Assembly (NCBI RefSeq): GCF_016743775.1 | Contig: NZ_JAEQMY010000020.1 | Span: 1-64,000 of the forward strand | DNA length: 64,000 nucleotides | DNA from: Microvirga aerilata | Lineage (GTDB): Bacteria; Pseudomonadota; Alphaproteobacteria; Rhizobiales; Beijerinckiaceae | Direction of reading: 5' to 3' | In this document: piece after piece, positions 28,454-36,415 of the stretch | How the letters are laid out: each line of letters starts with the position of its first letter | Position numbering within the stretch: position 1 is the stretch's first letter | The notes under the pieces: model-generated | The model's input: the letters and a program-made list of their open reading frames with translations, nothing else | Databases searched by the model: none | What the model was told of the DNA's origin: nothing | Program-made: the position numbers and the translations under genes

Positions 28454-29104
28454 TCAGGTCGAAGGGCGTCCGGCCAAGGCAAGGCCGATGCCGAGCGCGA
28501 CCATTGCGGCTCCCGACCCCTCCCGCAGGCGGCGGATCAGAGTGGGCCGTGCCGTGGCCCCTGCCCGGATGCCACCCGCCGCAAAGGCCACCACGACGTC
28601 GGCGAGGGTGTTGAGGGCAACGGAGACGAAGCCGAGGACGGCGAATTGCAGGGCCACGTTGCCGGCAGCCGGGTCCACGAACTGCGGCACGAAGGCCAGG
28701 AAGAAGGCGGCTGTCTTCGGGTTCAGGGCCTCCACCAGCACCCCTTCCCGGAAAGCCCAGCGTGCGCCGACAGGTGGTGCCGCCGTCCCGCCCGCCAAGG
28801 TCGCCAGCGCATCCCGGCGTGCGGCCTGGAAGGTCCGCCAGCCGATCCAGACCAGATAGGCCGCGCCCAACAGCTTCAGGACCGTGAACAGGTCCGCGCT
28901 CGCCAGCACGATGGCAGAGACACCCAAGCTCCCGGCGAGGACGTGGACCATGCCGCCCAGTCCCGTACCGAAGCTGGAGGCGATGCCCTCGGCACGGCCG
29001 CCCGCGAGCGTGCGGGCGGCGACATAGAAGATGCCAGGGCCAGGCGTAATGGCGAGAGCAAAGGCTGCGGCGAAGAACAAGGCAAGTTGGGTAAGTTCGG
29101 GCAT
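28454..29104 (-). CDS. LysE/ArgO-family amino-acid exporter
   Basis: The 216-residue membrane protein carries the LysE signature ITPGPGIFYVAARTLAGG near residue 20 and ALNPKTAAFFLAFVPQF near 125. The start at 29104 (MPELTQLAL) matches the family length. It is divergent from an ArgP-like LysR regulator with 128 bp between, the same arrangement as argO-argP in enterobacteria, where ArgP with arginine activates the exporter. The second LysE gene and the aldolase follow on the same strand. Confidence 0.9.
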   Translation of the reverse strand: MPELTQLALFFAAAFALAITPGPGIFYVAARTLAGGRAEGIASSFGTGLGGMVHVLAGSLGVSAIVLASADLFTVLKLLGAAYLVWIGWRTFQAARRDALATLAGGTAAPPVGARWAFREGVLVEALNPKTAAFFLAFVPQFVDPAAGNVALQFAVLGFVSVALNTLADVVVAFAAGGIRAGATARPTLIRRLREGSGAAMVALGIGLALAGRPST

Positions 29105-29170
29105 AGGCACTTTCCGGCGTGTTTGAGGTACAGCGCCCAACATGAGACGCTGGTAGGGGTCGACGTACGT

Positions 29171-29184
29171 TAGGAGACCTCCTA
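29171..29184. promoter_or_regulatory. inverted repeat in the LysE-ArgP divergent promoter region
   Basis: TAGGAG-AC-CTCCTA is a perfect inverted repeat with 6-base arms in the 128-bp gap between the LysE gene (-) and the LysR gene (+). Two direct AGTTTCTC copies (about 29201 and 29219) lie between it and the LysR start. Either could be the regulator's site; the sequence alone does not decide. Confidence 0.4.
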
Positions 29185-29232
29185 GGATTAGGAAAGTTAA
29201 AGTTTCTCACTCCAATTCAGTTTCTCTAACTC

Positions 29233-30120
29233 ATGCTCGATTATGCTCACCTCGCCGCCCTCGCGGCCGTCGTCCGCACCGGCAGCTTCGAGCGGGCGGC
29301 TCAGCAGCTCAACGTCACGCCCTCGGCCGTCTCCCAGAGGATCAAGCTGCTGGAGGAGCGGGTGGGAACTGTGCTCGTGGTCCGGGGGCAGCCCTGCACG
29401 CCGACCGGGGTGGGCCAGCGCCTGTGCCAGCATGTGGAGCAGGTTGCCCTGCTGGAAAGCTCCTTGCAGGGAAGCTTGCCGAGCCTCCAGGCCGAAAGGC
29501 AGCCTACGACCCTGAGGATTGCCGTGAATGCAGACAGTCTTGCGACCTGGTTGATCAAAGCCATAGCGAGGACCGAAGGGTACCTGTTCGACCTGGTGCT
29601 GGACGATGAGGACCACAGCGCAGGCTGGCTACGGCGCGGCGAGGTCGTGGCGGCCGTGACGGGGAACAGCACACCGATCCAGGGCTGTGACTGCCATCCT
29701 CTCGGAGCCCTGCGCTATGTTGCGACCGCAAGCCCGGAGTATTGCGCCCGGTGGTTTTCCGGTGGCTTCAGCGAGGCTGCGGCCGCTCAGGCGCCATGTC
29801 TGATCTTCAACCAGAAGGATCGGCTCCAGGCCGAATGGCTTCGGCAGGTACTCGGAACTGATGTTCATCCGCCCCTGCACTGGCTCCCCTCTTCGCAGGC
29901 TTTTGTGGATGCGGCCCTGGCCGGCATCGGCTGGGGCATGAACCCGGAGCCGCTCGTGGCCGACCACCTGCGCGCCGGGAGGCTGGCTGCTCTCAGGCTG
30001 GACAAACCTTTGGATGTCCCCTTGTTCTGGCAGCAGAGCCGCATTGTGAGCCCCATGCTGAACCAGATGACCCGTGCTGTCCTGCACGAGGCCAAGTCGG
30101 TGCTCGTGCAGGATCCATGA
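29233..30120 (+). CDS. argP: ArgP (IciA)-like LysR family regulator
   Basis: The 295-residue LysR protein resembles ArgP from end to end: DYAHLAALAAVVRTGSFERAA, SAVSQRIKLLEE and the long effector domain (TLRIAVNADSLATWLIKAI near 95). ArgP senses arginine and lysine and activates the argO exporter; here the divergent LysE gene is the natural target. The symbol rests on overall resemblance and context. Its 3' end touches a remnant of an XRE-type regulator on the opposite strand. Confidence 0.85.
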   Translation: MLDYAHLAALAAVVRTGSFERAAQQLNVTPSAVSQRIKLLEERVGTVLVVRGQPCTPTGVGQRLCQHVEQVALLESSLQGSLPSLQAERQPTTLRIAVNADSLATWLIKAIARTEGYLFDLVLDDEDHSAGWLRRGEVVAAVTGNSTPIQGCDCHPLGALRYVATASPEYCARWFSGGFSEAAAAQAPCLIFNQKDRLQAEWLRQVLGTDVHPPLHWLPSSQAFVDAALAGIGWGMNPEPLVADHLRAGRLAALRLDKPLDVPLFWQQSRIVSPMLNQMTRAVLHEAKSVLVQDP

Positions 30121-30232
30121 CGTCCGCGACATCGCCTCCGAAGGCTGCGACAATTCCGTGAATTGTAGCGATGCTGGGGCTGGCACTCCCCATTTCGATC
30201 TTTGCCAGCATGCCACCGCTGATCTCTTGCGT
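30119..30232 (-). pseudogene. remnant of an XRE-family (HTH_3) regulator
   Basis: On the minus strand the frame TQEISGGMLAKIEMGSASPS, followed by IATIHGIVAAFGGDV, reproduces the second half of an XRE helix-turn-helix as found in XRE-cupin regulators (recognition helix SGGMLSKIE, then SPSLATL). An in-frame stop lies upstream, and downstream it runs into the end of the ArgP-like gene. Only about 38 codons survive, so this is a gene fragment left by rearrangement. Confidence 0.55.
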
Positions 30233-30400
30233 TCAAGAAAGCTCGTCAAACATCAGTCCGTTCTGGTGACGAAACATCTTGGTTTCCTGAGACACGGTTG
30301 CGCTGACGTGTTCGACATCAGCGCCCGCCACGGCCGATGTGTTGACCTCCCTCACCGCGCTCGATACTTCCATCGAAACTGGCCAATGGAATTGAGTGGT

Positions 30401-31093
30401 ATGTTCGACACTCCAGTCATCACCGAACAGATAAGGGCAATCGCCCCCGATTTTCGGGCAATGAGCATTCACGTCGACGCCAAGGCGGCGGCGGAAGGAA
30501 GCCTTGATCCAGGCTTTCTGGCGGATGCTTGCGATCTTGTCTCGGCAGGAGGGCCATCATGGGCTGACGCCCATCTGGCAAGCTGGTCGGAAGCCTACCA
30601 GCGTTTCGGCGCAAAGCCCAACCGAACGCCCTGCTCTGCTCAGGCCTTGAGAAAACGGGTCGTGAAGGACGGTCGGATTCCTGCGATCAACCCTGTCGTG
30701 GATCTCTATAATGCCATCAGCCTCCGCTATGCCCTCCCTGTCGGCGGGGAAAACTTCGATGCGTATGTCGGAAGACCGCATCTGATCATCGCCGACGGAA
30801 CCGAAGTCTTCGACACGGTCATGAATGGGGAAGCCGTCGTAGAGAACCCGGCCCCGGGAGAGGTCATCTGGCGGGACGATCTAGGCGTCACGTGCAGGAG
30901 ATGGAATTGGCGTCAAGGCACGCGCACGCGGCTGGAGGCTGCGACGGGCCGCATGTGGTTCATACTGGAAACCTTGGGAACCATGCCGGAGGATGCGCTT
31001 GAGGAAGCGGGCGAAGTGCTCGTTGAGGGCTTGTCGCGCCTCATGCCAGGTTGCGCCATCCTGAAACAGAAGATCTCCCTCGCCGGGCCCTGA
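30401..31093 (+). CDS. B3/B4 (tRNA-synthetase-like) domain protein
   Basis: The ~230-residue protein consists of the B3/B4 domain otherwise found in the beta subunit of phenylalanyl-tRNA synthetase, where it helps edit misacylated tRNA. Typical segments are NRTPCSAQALRKRVVKDG, INPVVDLYNAISLRYALPVG and CRRWNWRQGTRTRL. Stand-alone versions may edit or bind aminoacyl-tRNA or amino acids; their role is not established. The start is ATG 30401 (weak GAG-rich site) or ATG 30386; upstream in-frame sequence to 30074 is not conserved-looking. It lies just outside the Tn7-like island. Confidence 0.8.
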   Translation: MFDTPVITEQIRAIAPDFRAMSIHVDAKAAAEGSLDPGFLADACDLVSAGGPSWADAHLASWSEAYQRFGAKPNRTPCSAQALRKRVVKDGRIPAINPVVDLYNAISLRYALPVGGENFDAYVGRPHLIIADGTEVFDTVMNGEAVVENPAPGEVIWRDDLGVTCRRWNWRQGTRTRLEAATGRMWFILETLGTMPEDALEEAGEVLVEGLSRLMPGCAILKQKISLAGP

Positions 31094-31153
31094 ACTTCTG
31101 GACGCGTGCGAACGAGACCTCAGCTCATCTCACATGAGCCTCTGCACTTGCTA

Positions 31154-31650
31154 TCATGCGTCCTCCGAACCCGCGCCGTTCTCGGCCAGTCGGTCCGAAA
31201 GCCAGCGGCCGGCTGGACCCAGGGCCTTGGTCCGGAGATGGGCCACGCTGAGGGGAAGGTCGGGAGGCTGCTCCGCCGCGCTGGCTGCATCGAGTGTCAG
31301 CGCCACGAGCCGCCCCGCCTGGAGGTCCTCGGCCACGAGATGGCGGGGCATGCTGCTCCAGCCGGTCCCCGCAAGGAGCAGGTGGTGACGCAGGCGCAGG
31401 TCGTTCACCCGCCAGCGGTTGACGGCAAGGGCACCGTAGTCCTTGGCGCCGCTCACCTCCAGCCCAGACGATAGCAGTATCTGCGTATGGTCCCTGAGGT
31501 CCTCCATCCGGATCGGGCCGGCCATGCGGGCCAGGGGATGGTCGGAGGCGCCCCCTCCGGAAAACGGCGAAGCGCTGCAAGCCGAGGAATGACGTTGTCG
31601 CCTGCCTTGACCACGTCGGCCATATCCCCGACCAACTCAGGGAGCGGCAC
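31154..31650 (-). pseudogene. truncated, frameshifted LysR-type regulator
   Basis: Two frames on the minus strand together give the C-terminal half of a LysR effector domain: LPELVGDMADVVKAGDNVIP and RLAALRRFPEGA (31650 to about 31550), then, after a frameshift near 31540, ARMAGPIRMEDLRDHTQILL through to TGWSSMPRHLVAEDLQAGRL, ending at 31154. The DNA-binding half is absent; a MITE-like element starts 54 bp beyond the truncated end. This is clearly non-functional. Confidence 0.7.
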
Positions 31651-31703
31651 CTGAGCGCTGTCGACAGACTGCGCACTTCTCAGGGGCCGCTTTGGGTCTT
31701 GGT

Positions 31704-31842
31704 TGTGTAAAAACGCCGACGCGTCGCCCGGTCGAGCAATTTTATGTCTTGCAAGTCGGAATTGACTGGCGATTCCTCGGTATATGGAGCTGAAATTGTA
31801 CAGATAGTTCGTCGAGATCGGACCTGTTCGCGTTTTTACACA
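31704..31842. mobile_element. MITE-like element with perfect 13-bp inverted termini
   Basis: TGTGTAAAAACGC at 31704-31716 is repeated in perfect inversion as GCGTTTTTACACA at 31830-31842. The 113-bp interior is AT-rich and non-coding. The ends resemble those of IS elements with TGTGTAAAAA termini, so this is probably a non-autonomous derivative. It lies between the LysR remnant and repeat copy H, at the edge of the accessory island. Confidence 0.65.
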
Positions 31843-31846
31843 GGCT

Positions 31847-31933
31847 GGGTCAGGAAGTGAAGTTCACTCACTTTTTGGAAGGTCTGGTTACGTGAGGATT
31901 GCTGCCTTCGAGCTAGTGTTTCAGGTGTGCCGT
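31847..31933. repeat. interspersed intergenic repeat, copy H
   Basis: It begins GGGTCAGGAAGTGAAGTTC, has TGGTTACGTGAGGATTGC and ends GGTGTGCCGTT. It is closest to copy C at 8811. It starts four bases after the right end of the MITE-like element. Confidence 0.65.
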
Positions 31934-32583
31934 TCTCGGGCCTTTGCCGAGGCGGCCCTCACTCCGCGGCGACGCCGATCATGGTGCAGTACAGGCAGAC
32001 CTGCCTCAAATTGGACGTAGCAGCGCCACCGGTTCGAAAGCCGATTGCCATAAGGGTCTGTCTCATCGGCCTCCGCTGGTGGCTCGTTGTCGAGATTTTC
32101 CCCGGGTTATCCCCGGGGCTCGCAGCCGGCGGCATGCATCTCCCATGCTGAAATCGAGGCCCTTGTCCGCACCGTCCAAAATCAATCCAAGCTCGCTGCG
32201 GCGAGTAGCGTGAATCCCTCGCTGTGAGCAATTGATAGAACTTGATCCTGCTCATGTACCGTCCTCAAGAGGAATGAGCACGTCCTCTCAATCTGATCAG
32301 AGTATCTGTCAACAATTCCAAACCATGTGTCCCCGGCGCGAGTAAACAGACGTTTTCCGGATCTGTGCACATACAGGCCAACTCACCCCTTATTGGGCAG
32401 GTTTGACTCTCATGACAATAACCAACAAGCTTTTGCCCATCATTGATATGGCGGTTGACCAAACGTCGCGAGCTCGATGACTGTGCAACATGCCACTTCA
32501 GTGATGCCAAGCTGGGAGCAAATCCGCTCCTGATCCAGACCTGCCCCTGCGGCGGCGACCGCGGGACAACCTGAGACACACCG
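31934..32583. other. 650-bp non-coding left flank of the island
   Basis: No convincing gene is present on either strand. The GC content falls relative to neighbours, especially 32200-32500. It contains a GC palindrome, CCCCGGG-N5-CCCGGGG (32100-32118), and GTGAGCAATTGAT at about 32224, faintly like the GTGAGGC-AATTGAT motif at 42458-42471 beyond the transposition genes. The left end of the Tn7-like element may lie here but I could not place it. Confidence 0.3.
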
Positions 32584-33219
32584 ATGAGTATTCCATCCAC
32601 TGCCGCTGACAGCGGCGGCAATAGTATTCCTTTGGCCAAACTCCATACTGAGAGCAGCCCACAGTACTCTGCCGTCGAAAATTTCCTCTACTGCGTCGGA
32701 CCGCCTCGCTTCCGTACGCAAGCGGCACACGATCTAGCATGTCTGCTCGATGTTGATCGTACAGTACAGAGCTGGTGTTGCCTTCCTCTGGTGCTAGCCC
32801 ACCGTGGCATTGATCATGTCCCAGACTTTCTCGTGAGGCGTGCGGATGGCATGGTGTTGGTGGATGCATCCTTAGCATCCGTGCATCCCGCCCTCGGCTG
32901 GTGTCACGAAGCGGCCGACAGAGAGGGATTTCGGTACGAACGGCACGTGTTTGACCGAACCCTTCGCTGCCGCTTTGAGAATGCTCGTGAGCTGTTGGCT
33001 TACGCGTCCCACCCGATCCTGTTGCGTGAACGCCTGCTCTTGCTCACGTGTCTCGACGAGTACCGCAGCTTACCACTCTCAGCCTGCATGCATGTCCTTC
33101 GCGGAAGCCAAAACTCAGTCGGCGTGATCGCCGCCATGGCCTTGCGCCGCTTCGTGGAGATCGATCTCGACAAGGCCCGCATCGGCCCGGAGACTCGCGT
33201 CTCCCGTTTCCACGACTGA
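32584..33219 (+). CDS. degenerate TnsA-like protein (PD-(D/E)XK fold)
   Basis: The 211-residue protein has the TnsA-like sequence pattern: DLACLLDVDRTVQSW, then GIDHVPDFLVRRADGMVLVD at about 75-94, and a C-terminal half (LLLLTCLDEY... ALRRFVEIDLDKARIGPETRV) like the winged-helix C-terminal domain of TnsA. Compared with the TnsA nuclease triad, Asp81 is kept, but the E-x-K position reads Asp94-Ala95-Ser96, so the catalytic lysine is gone, and no glutamate is evident in the first helix. It is thus probably not an active nuclease but may bind the transposase or element ends. A second, catalytically intact TnsA is at 36416. Confidence 0.6.
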   Translation: MSIPSTAADSGGNSIPLAKLHTESSPQYSAVENFLYCVGPPRFRTQAAHDLACLLDVDRTVQSWCCLPLVLAHRGIDHVPDFLVRRADGMVLVDASLASVHPALGWCHEAADREGFRYERHVFDRTLRCRFENARELLAYASHPILLRERLLLLTCLDEYRSLPLSACMHVLRGSQNSVGVIAAMALRRFVEIDLDKARIGPETRVSRFHD

Positions 33220-33290
33220 AACCTCCCTTTCGCAGTCCATCCAGATCGACTGGCCTGCACCATCGGGTCCGGAGACGACGGAGCACGCCT

Positions 33291-33632
33291 ATGACCTTCA
33301 TCATCAACAAAGACGGCCCGGCACCCGGACTCGAACCGGAAATCCAGCGGCTGCGCGCCCTCGTGCAGGACCTCGAGGACATCCGCCGGGGAAAGCATCC
33401 CGACAATGCCGCACTGGCCACCTGCCCCAAGATCCATGATTGGCTGGGTATCACGCGCCCCGATCCCTGCCTGACAGGTATCATGTTCAACCATCCGACG
33501 ATTGGCGATGGGCGGCAGGGCGTCACGACCGGGCTGTGGGTGCTGGCACCCAAACTCGGCTACGCACGAACGATCACCCGCCTCTACGCCCTTGGCAGGC
33601 CGGACCGCTCCGCGCTGCTAGACCTCCGCTAG
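33291..33632 (+). CDS. small protein resembling DUF6634
   Basis: This is a 113-residue soluble protein. The C-terminal half, CLTGIMFNHPTIGDGRQG, then VTTGLWVLAPKLGYARTITRLYALGRP, resembles a small alphaproteobacterial family I recall as DUF6634 (pattern: G-HP-G...TS-L-W...ARTLSR-Y-LG-P), typical of plasmids and islands. The function is unknown. GGAG at about 33280 precedes the ATG. It lies 71 bp after the TnsA-like gene and 77 bp before the AAA/M41 protease, so the three may form one transcription unit. Confidence 0.6.
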   Translation: MTFIINKDGPAPGLEPEIQRLRALVQDLEDIRRGKHPDNAALATCPKIHDWLGITRPDPCLTGIMFNHPTIGDGRQGVTTGLWVLAPKLGYARTITRLYALGRPDRSALLDLR

Positions 33633-33709
33633 TCTCAAGACGGACCCATCGCCCCGAACACAGGCATCACACCGCCCTCCCCGGCGGGCTCGCCACATGG
33701 ACATCGACA

Positions 33710-35743
33710 ATGACACGCATTCTCCCGAACAGGCGCAAGGAGGCCGTGCGCCGCCCCACCGATGTGGGCAAGACCCTGGCCCGCAACCTGCTCATTCGTG
33801 CCCTCAGGCATGCAGACCTTCACCACGTCCTGCGCGGGCAGCCTGGCATCATCGGCATCGTCGTGGCCGACCCGAAGGATAGGGAAGTATTCGTGGACGC
33901 TGGAAGGACGCTGCTCCGCTCCCTCTCCAAGGACATGCTCGAGATCGAACTCGACAGGATCGACTCCGCCTATGAGGTTCTTGAGTTCGACGGCGGCAAG
34001 GGCAAGCGGTCGAATACGACCGAGTCTGCCATCCGAAACATGCTGGCATCCCATGTTCGTGTATTCGCCTTCGCCTCCGACCCCGCTGAGATCCCGCCCA
34101 TGTTCCAGATCGCGGCCGATGGGATCGTCGTACCGAATCCGGTTGACGCGGACGCCCTTAGGGGCGCGCTGTACGTCGTGCTTGGCCGCGCGCCCAACGA
34201 GCTCGTTGACGCCGCGACCGGGCTGCCGCTCGTGATCATCGGCACCTTGGTCAAGCCCGGCCGAAGTGTCGGGCAGATCGTCCGAAGACTGCGGCTTGCC
34301 AAGCAGGTCGAACCCGCCCCCGTCAGCCCGAAGGAACGCCGCGAGCACCCATGCCTCGACGACCTGCATGGCCTCGGCGAGGCTGCCGAGTGGGGACGGT
34401 CTCTGGCGCGGGATCTCACCGACTACCGAGCTGGCCGCATCCCCTGGTCCGATGTGGATCGCGGCGCCCTCATCAGCGGACCTCCCGGGACGGGCAAGAC
34501 GATGTTCGCCCGGGCACTCGGAAAAACCTGCGGCGTGTCCGTCCACGTGCACTCCCTCGCCCGTTGGCAGGCTAAGGGCTACCTCAACGACCTTCTGAAG
34601 GCCATGCGGGCCGCCTTCGACGAGGCGCGGAAGGACGCTCCCTGCATCCTGTTCATCGACGAGCTCGACTCGTTCGGGGACCGCGAGAAGGTCAACGAGC
34701 GGCACGAGCAGTACACCCGGGAGGTCATCAACGGCTTCCTCGAGTGCCTCGACGGCGCGGAAGGACGCGAGGGGGTGGTCGTGGTCGGGGCGACAAACTT
34801 CCCCCACAAGATTGATGCCGCAATCCGTAGGCCGGGCCGCCTCGACAGACACATTGCGATCCCGGTGCCGGATCTTGAGGCTCGCAAGGGCATCCTGCGG
34901 CATCATCTGGGCGACGCGCTCCCGGAGGCCGATCTATCGGAGGTGGCGGAAAGGCTGGAGGGAGCGTCAGGTGCCGCCATCGAGCAGGTCGTGCGCGACG
35001 CCAAGCGGCGAGCAAGGGGTGAGCGGCGGGACCTTGGTGTCGGTGACCTCGACCAAAGCCTACCGACGCGCCTGCGCCTATCGGATGCCATGTACCACCG
35101 GGCCTGCGTCCACGAGGCCGGGCATGCGGTGGTCGGCTGCCTACTGGCGGAGGAGTCGGGCAGCTCGCCTATTGAGGCCCGCGCCTTCCGGGAGGTGGCG
35201 CCCGGCGCGCCCGTCGGGTCCACTGCCTTCGACCACCGCTGCGGGGTCGTCCGCACGAGGGCAGCTTACCTGGCGTGGATCACGGTCCTCCTGGCAGGAG
35301 TTGCGGCGGAGGAGCTCGTTTTCGGGAGCCGCTCCGACGGCGGCGGCGGATCAAACGGTGCCGATCTCCACCAGGCGACGGTGCTTGCGGCCACAATGGA
35401 AGCATCCCTGGGCTTGGGACACAGCCTAGCCTACATCGTGCCGCGGGACGGCGCCGAGGTGCTGGAGCGGGTGCGGGTGGACGCCTCGCTGCGGCGGACG
35501 GTGAACCGGACGCTGGGCGAGTGCCTGGAGCGAGCGAAGGCGCTGCTGCGGGCGAACGGGCCCGCGCTTGAAGAACTCGCGGACGTGCTCGGGAGGCGCG
35601 GGCGCGTGCAGTTCGACCACATCCTCAGGACTGTTTTGACGGCGGATCGGAGCCGCGCCATTCCTGTCCCAGATGCTGACCAGGATTCACGAGCAGAAGG
35701 CGGCCAGGTCCTAAGGACCCAGACAATGTCCAAATTTTTTTAA
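33710..35743 (+). CDS. soluble FtsH-like AAA+ ATPase / M41 zinc protease
   Basis: The 677-residue protein has an N-terminal region of about 210 residues with no known domain and no transmembrane helices, an AAA+ domain (Walker A GPPGTGKT 257-264, Walker B FIDELD 315-320, second region of homology ATNFPHKIDAAIRRPGRLDR) and a peptidase M41 domain with HEAGH at 468-472 and a probable third zinc ligand in GADLHQAT. FtsH itself is membrane-anchored; this one should be cytosolic, with a substrate-recognition N-domain in place of the membrane part. Its role in the island could be turnover of a transposition complex (compare ClpX with MuA) or host interference; both are inference. An in-frame extension upstream to 33440 overlaps the preceding gene and is ignored. 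Confidence 0.85.
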   Translation: MTRILPNRRKEAVRRPTDVGKTLARNLLIRALRHADLHHVLRGQPGIIGIVVADPKDREVFVDAGRTLLRSLSKDMLEIELDRIDSAYEVLEFDGGKGKRSNTTESAIRNMLASHVRVFAFASDPAEIPPMFQIAADGIVVPNPVDADALRGALYVVLGRAPNELVDAATGLPLVIIGTLVKPGRSVGQIVRRLRLAKQVEPAPVSPKERREHPCLDDLHGLGEAAEWGRSLARDLTDYRAGRIPWSDVDRGALISGPPGTGKTMFARALGKTCGVSVHVHSLARWQAKGYLNDLLKAMRAAFDEARKDAPCILFIDELDSFGDREKVNERHEQYTREVINGFLECLDGAEGREGVVVVGATNFPHKIDAAIRRPGRLDRHIAIPVPDLEARKGILRHHLGDALPEADLSEVAERLEGASGAAIEQVVRDAKRRARGERRDLGVGDLDQSLPTRLRLSDAMYHRACVHEAGHAVVGCLLAEESGSSPIEARAFREVAPGAPVGSTAFDHRCGVVRTRAAYLAWITVLLAGVAAEELVFGSRSDGGGGSNGADLHQATVLAATMEASLGLGHSLAYIVPRDGAEVLERVRVDASLRRTVNRTLGECLERAKALLRANGPALEELADVLGRRGRVQFDHILRTVLTADRSRAIPVPDADQDSRAEGGQVLRTQTMSKFF

Positions 35744-36117
35744 GGATTCACGTTTTGAGCCCCGGGAGGCGAGGCCGTCTTCTGCTTGACTACCAATGAT
35801 TCGGCAGCGCCCGAATGAAACCTTCGAAGATTGGCAGGCAGTCCCTGTTTCAAGGGATTGAGTCCGCGAGCCATCGCTCGCCATGACGGGAGACACTATC
35901 ATGCCCGCAAGCGTCCGCAACCTATTCCTTCGCACCGACGGCGCGCGGCACCCCCTACCTGCCGTAGGACTCAGAAACGCCTTAAGAGGACCGCCGCCGA
36001 CCACCTGACAAGGCTCCGAAGGCGCGCTAACCCCCGCGCCGCTGTCGGCGGCATCCATCCGAACGAATCCTAGCAACACGACCCGCCGCAACCGCAGCGG
36101 GAATGAAGGAGCACGCG
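35744..36117. other. 374-bp gap before the tns operon
   Basis: No gene is recognised. It should contain the promoter of the tns operon. AAGGAG at 36106-36111 serves the small gene at 36118. TnsB-binding-type direct repeats were looked for but none are convincing. Confidence 0.35.
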
Positions 36118-36321
36118 ATGAGCACGTCGAGGCCGACCGTCACTCCTGCCACCGCCCTGGTCGGGAAAAGCACGCGGGGTCGGCCCCTGAAGCCGCCGGA
36201 CATCCGCTTCGAGAGCCCACCCGGGCACGACATTGAGTTCGTCCTGCTTACCGCACTCCGGATGGTGAAGGCACGCGACGGGCCCGCCGCGCTTGGTCGA
36301 GGCGATCGCACGGAACCCTGA
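36118..36321 (+). CDS. hypothetical small protein leading the tns operon
   Basis: A 67-residue basic, proline-rich protein beginning MSTSRPTVTP, with a good ribosome binding site (AAGGAG, 6 bp). No domain is recognised. Its leader and first codons (GCGGGAATGAAGGAGCACG, then ATGAGCACGTC) closely resemble the leader and first codons of the tnsA gene at 36416 (GCGGGAACGGAG, then ATGAGCACATC), as if a 5' segment had been duplicated. It may be a small accessory protein or a truncated relic. Confidence 0.45.
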   Translation: MSTSRPTVTPATALVGKSTRGRPLKPPDIRFESPPGHDIEFVLLTALRMVKARDGPAALGRGDRTEP

Positions 36322-36415
36322 ACCGGCAGCGTCGACAGACCGCCAGACACCTCAAGCCAACCGATCCCTCACAACATGCCGCGCAGCACCGTCTGCGGGA
36401 ACGGAGAAACACGTC

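Noticed and set aside
32100-32118. GC palindrome around TTATCCCC as a replication-origin or DnaA-type site
   Set aside because: Only one site, mismatched to the DnaA box, with no replication genes nearby.
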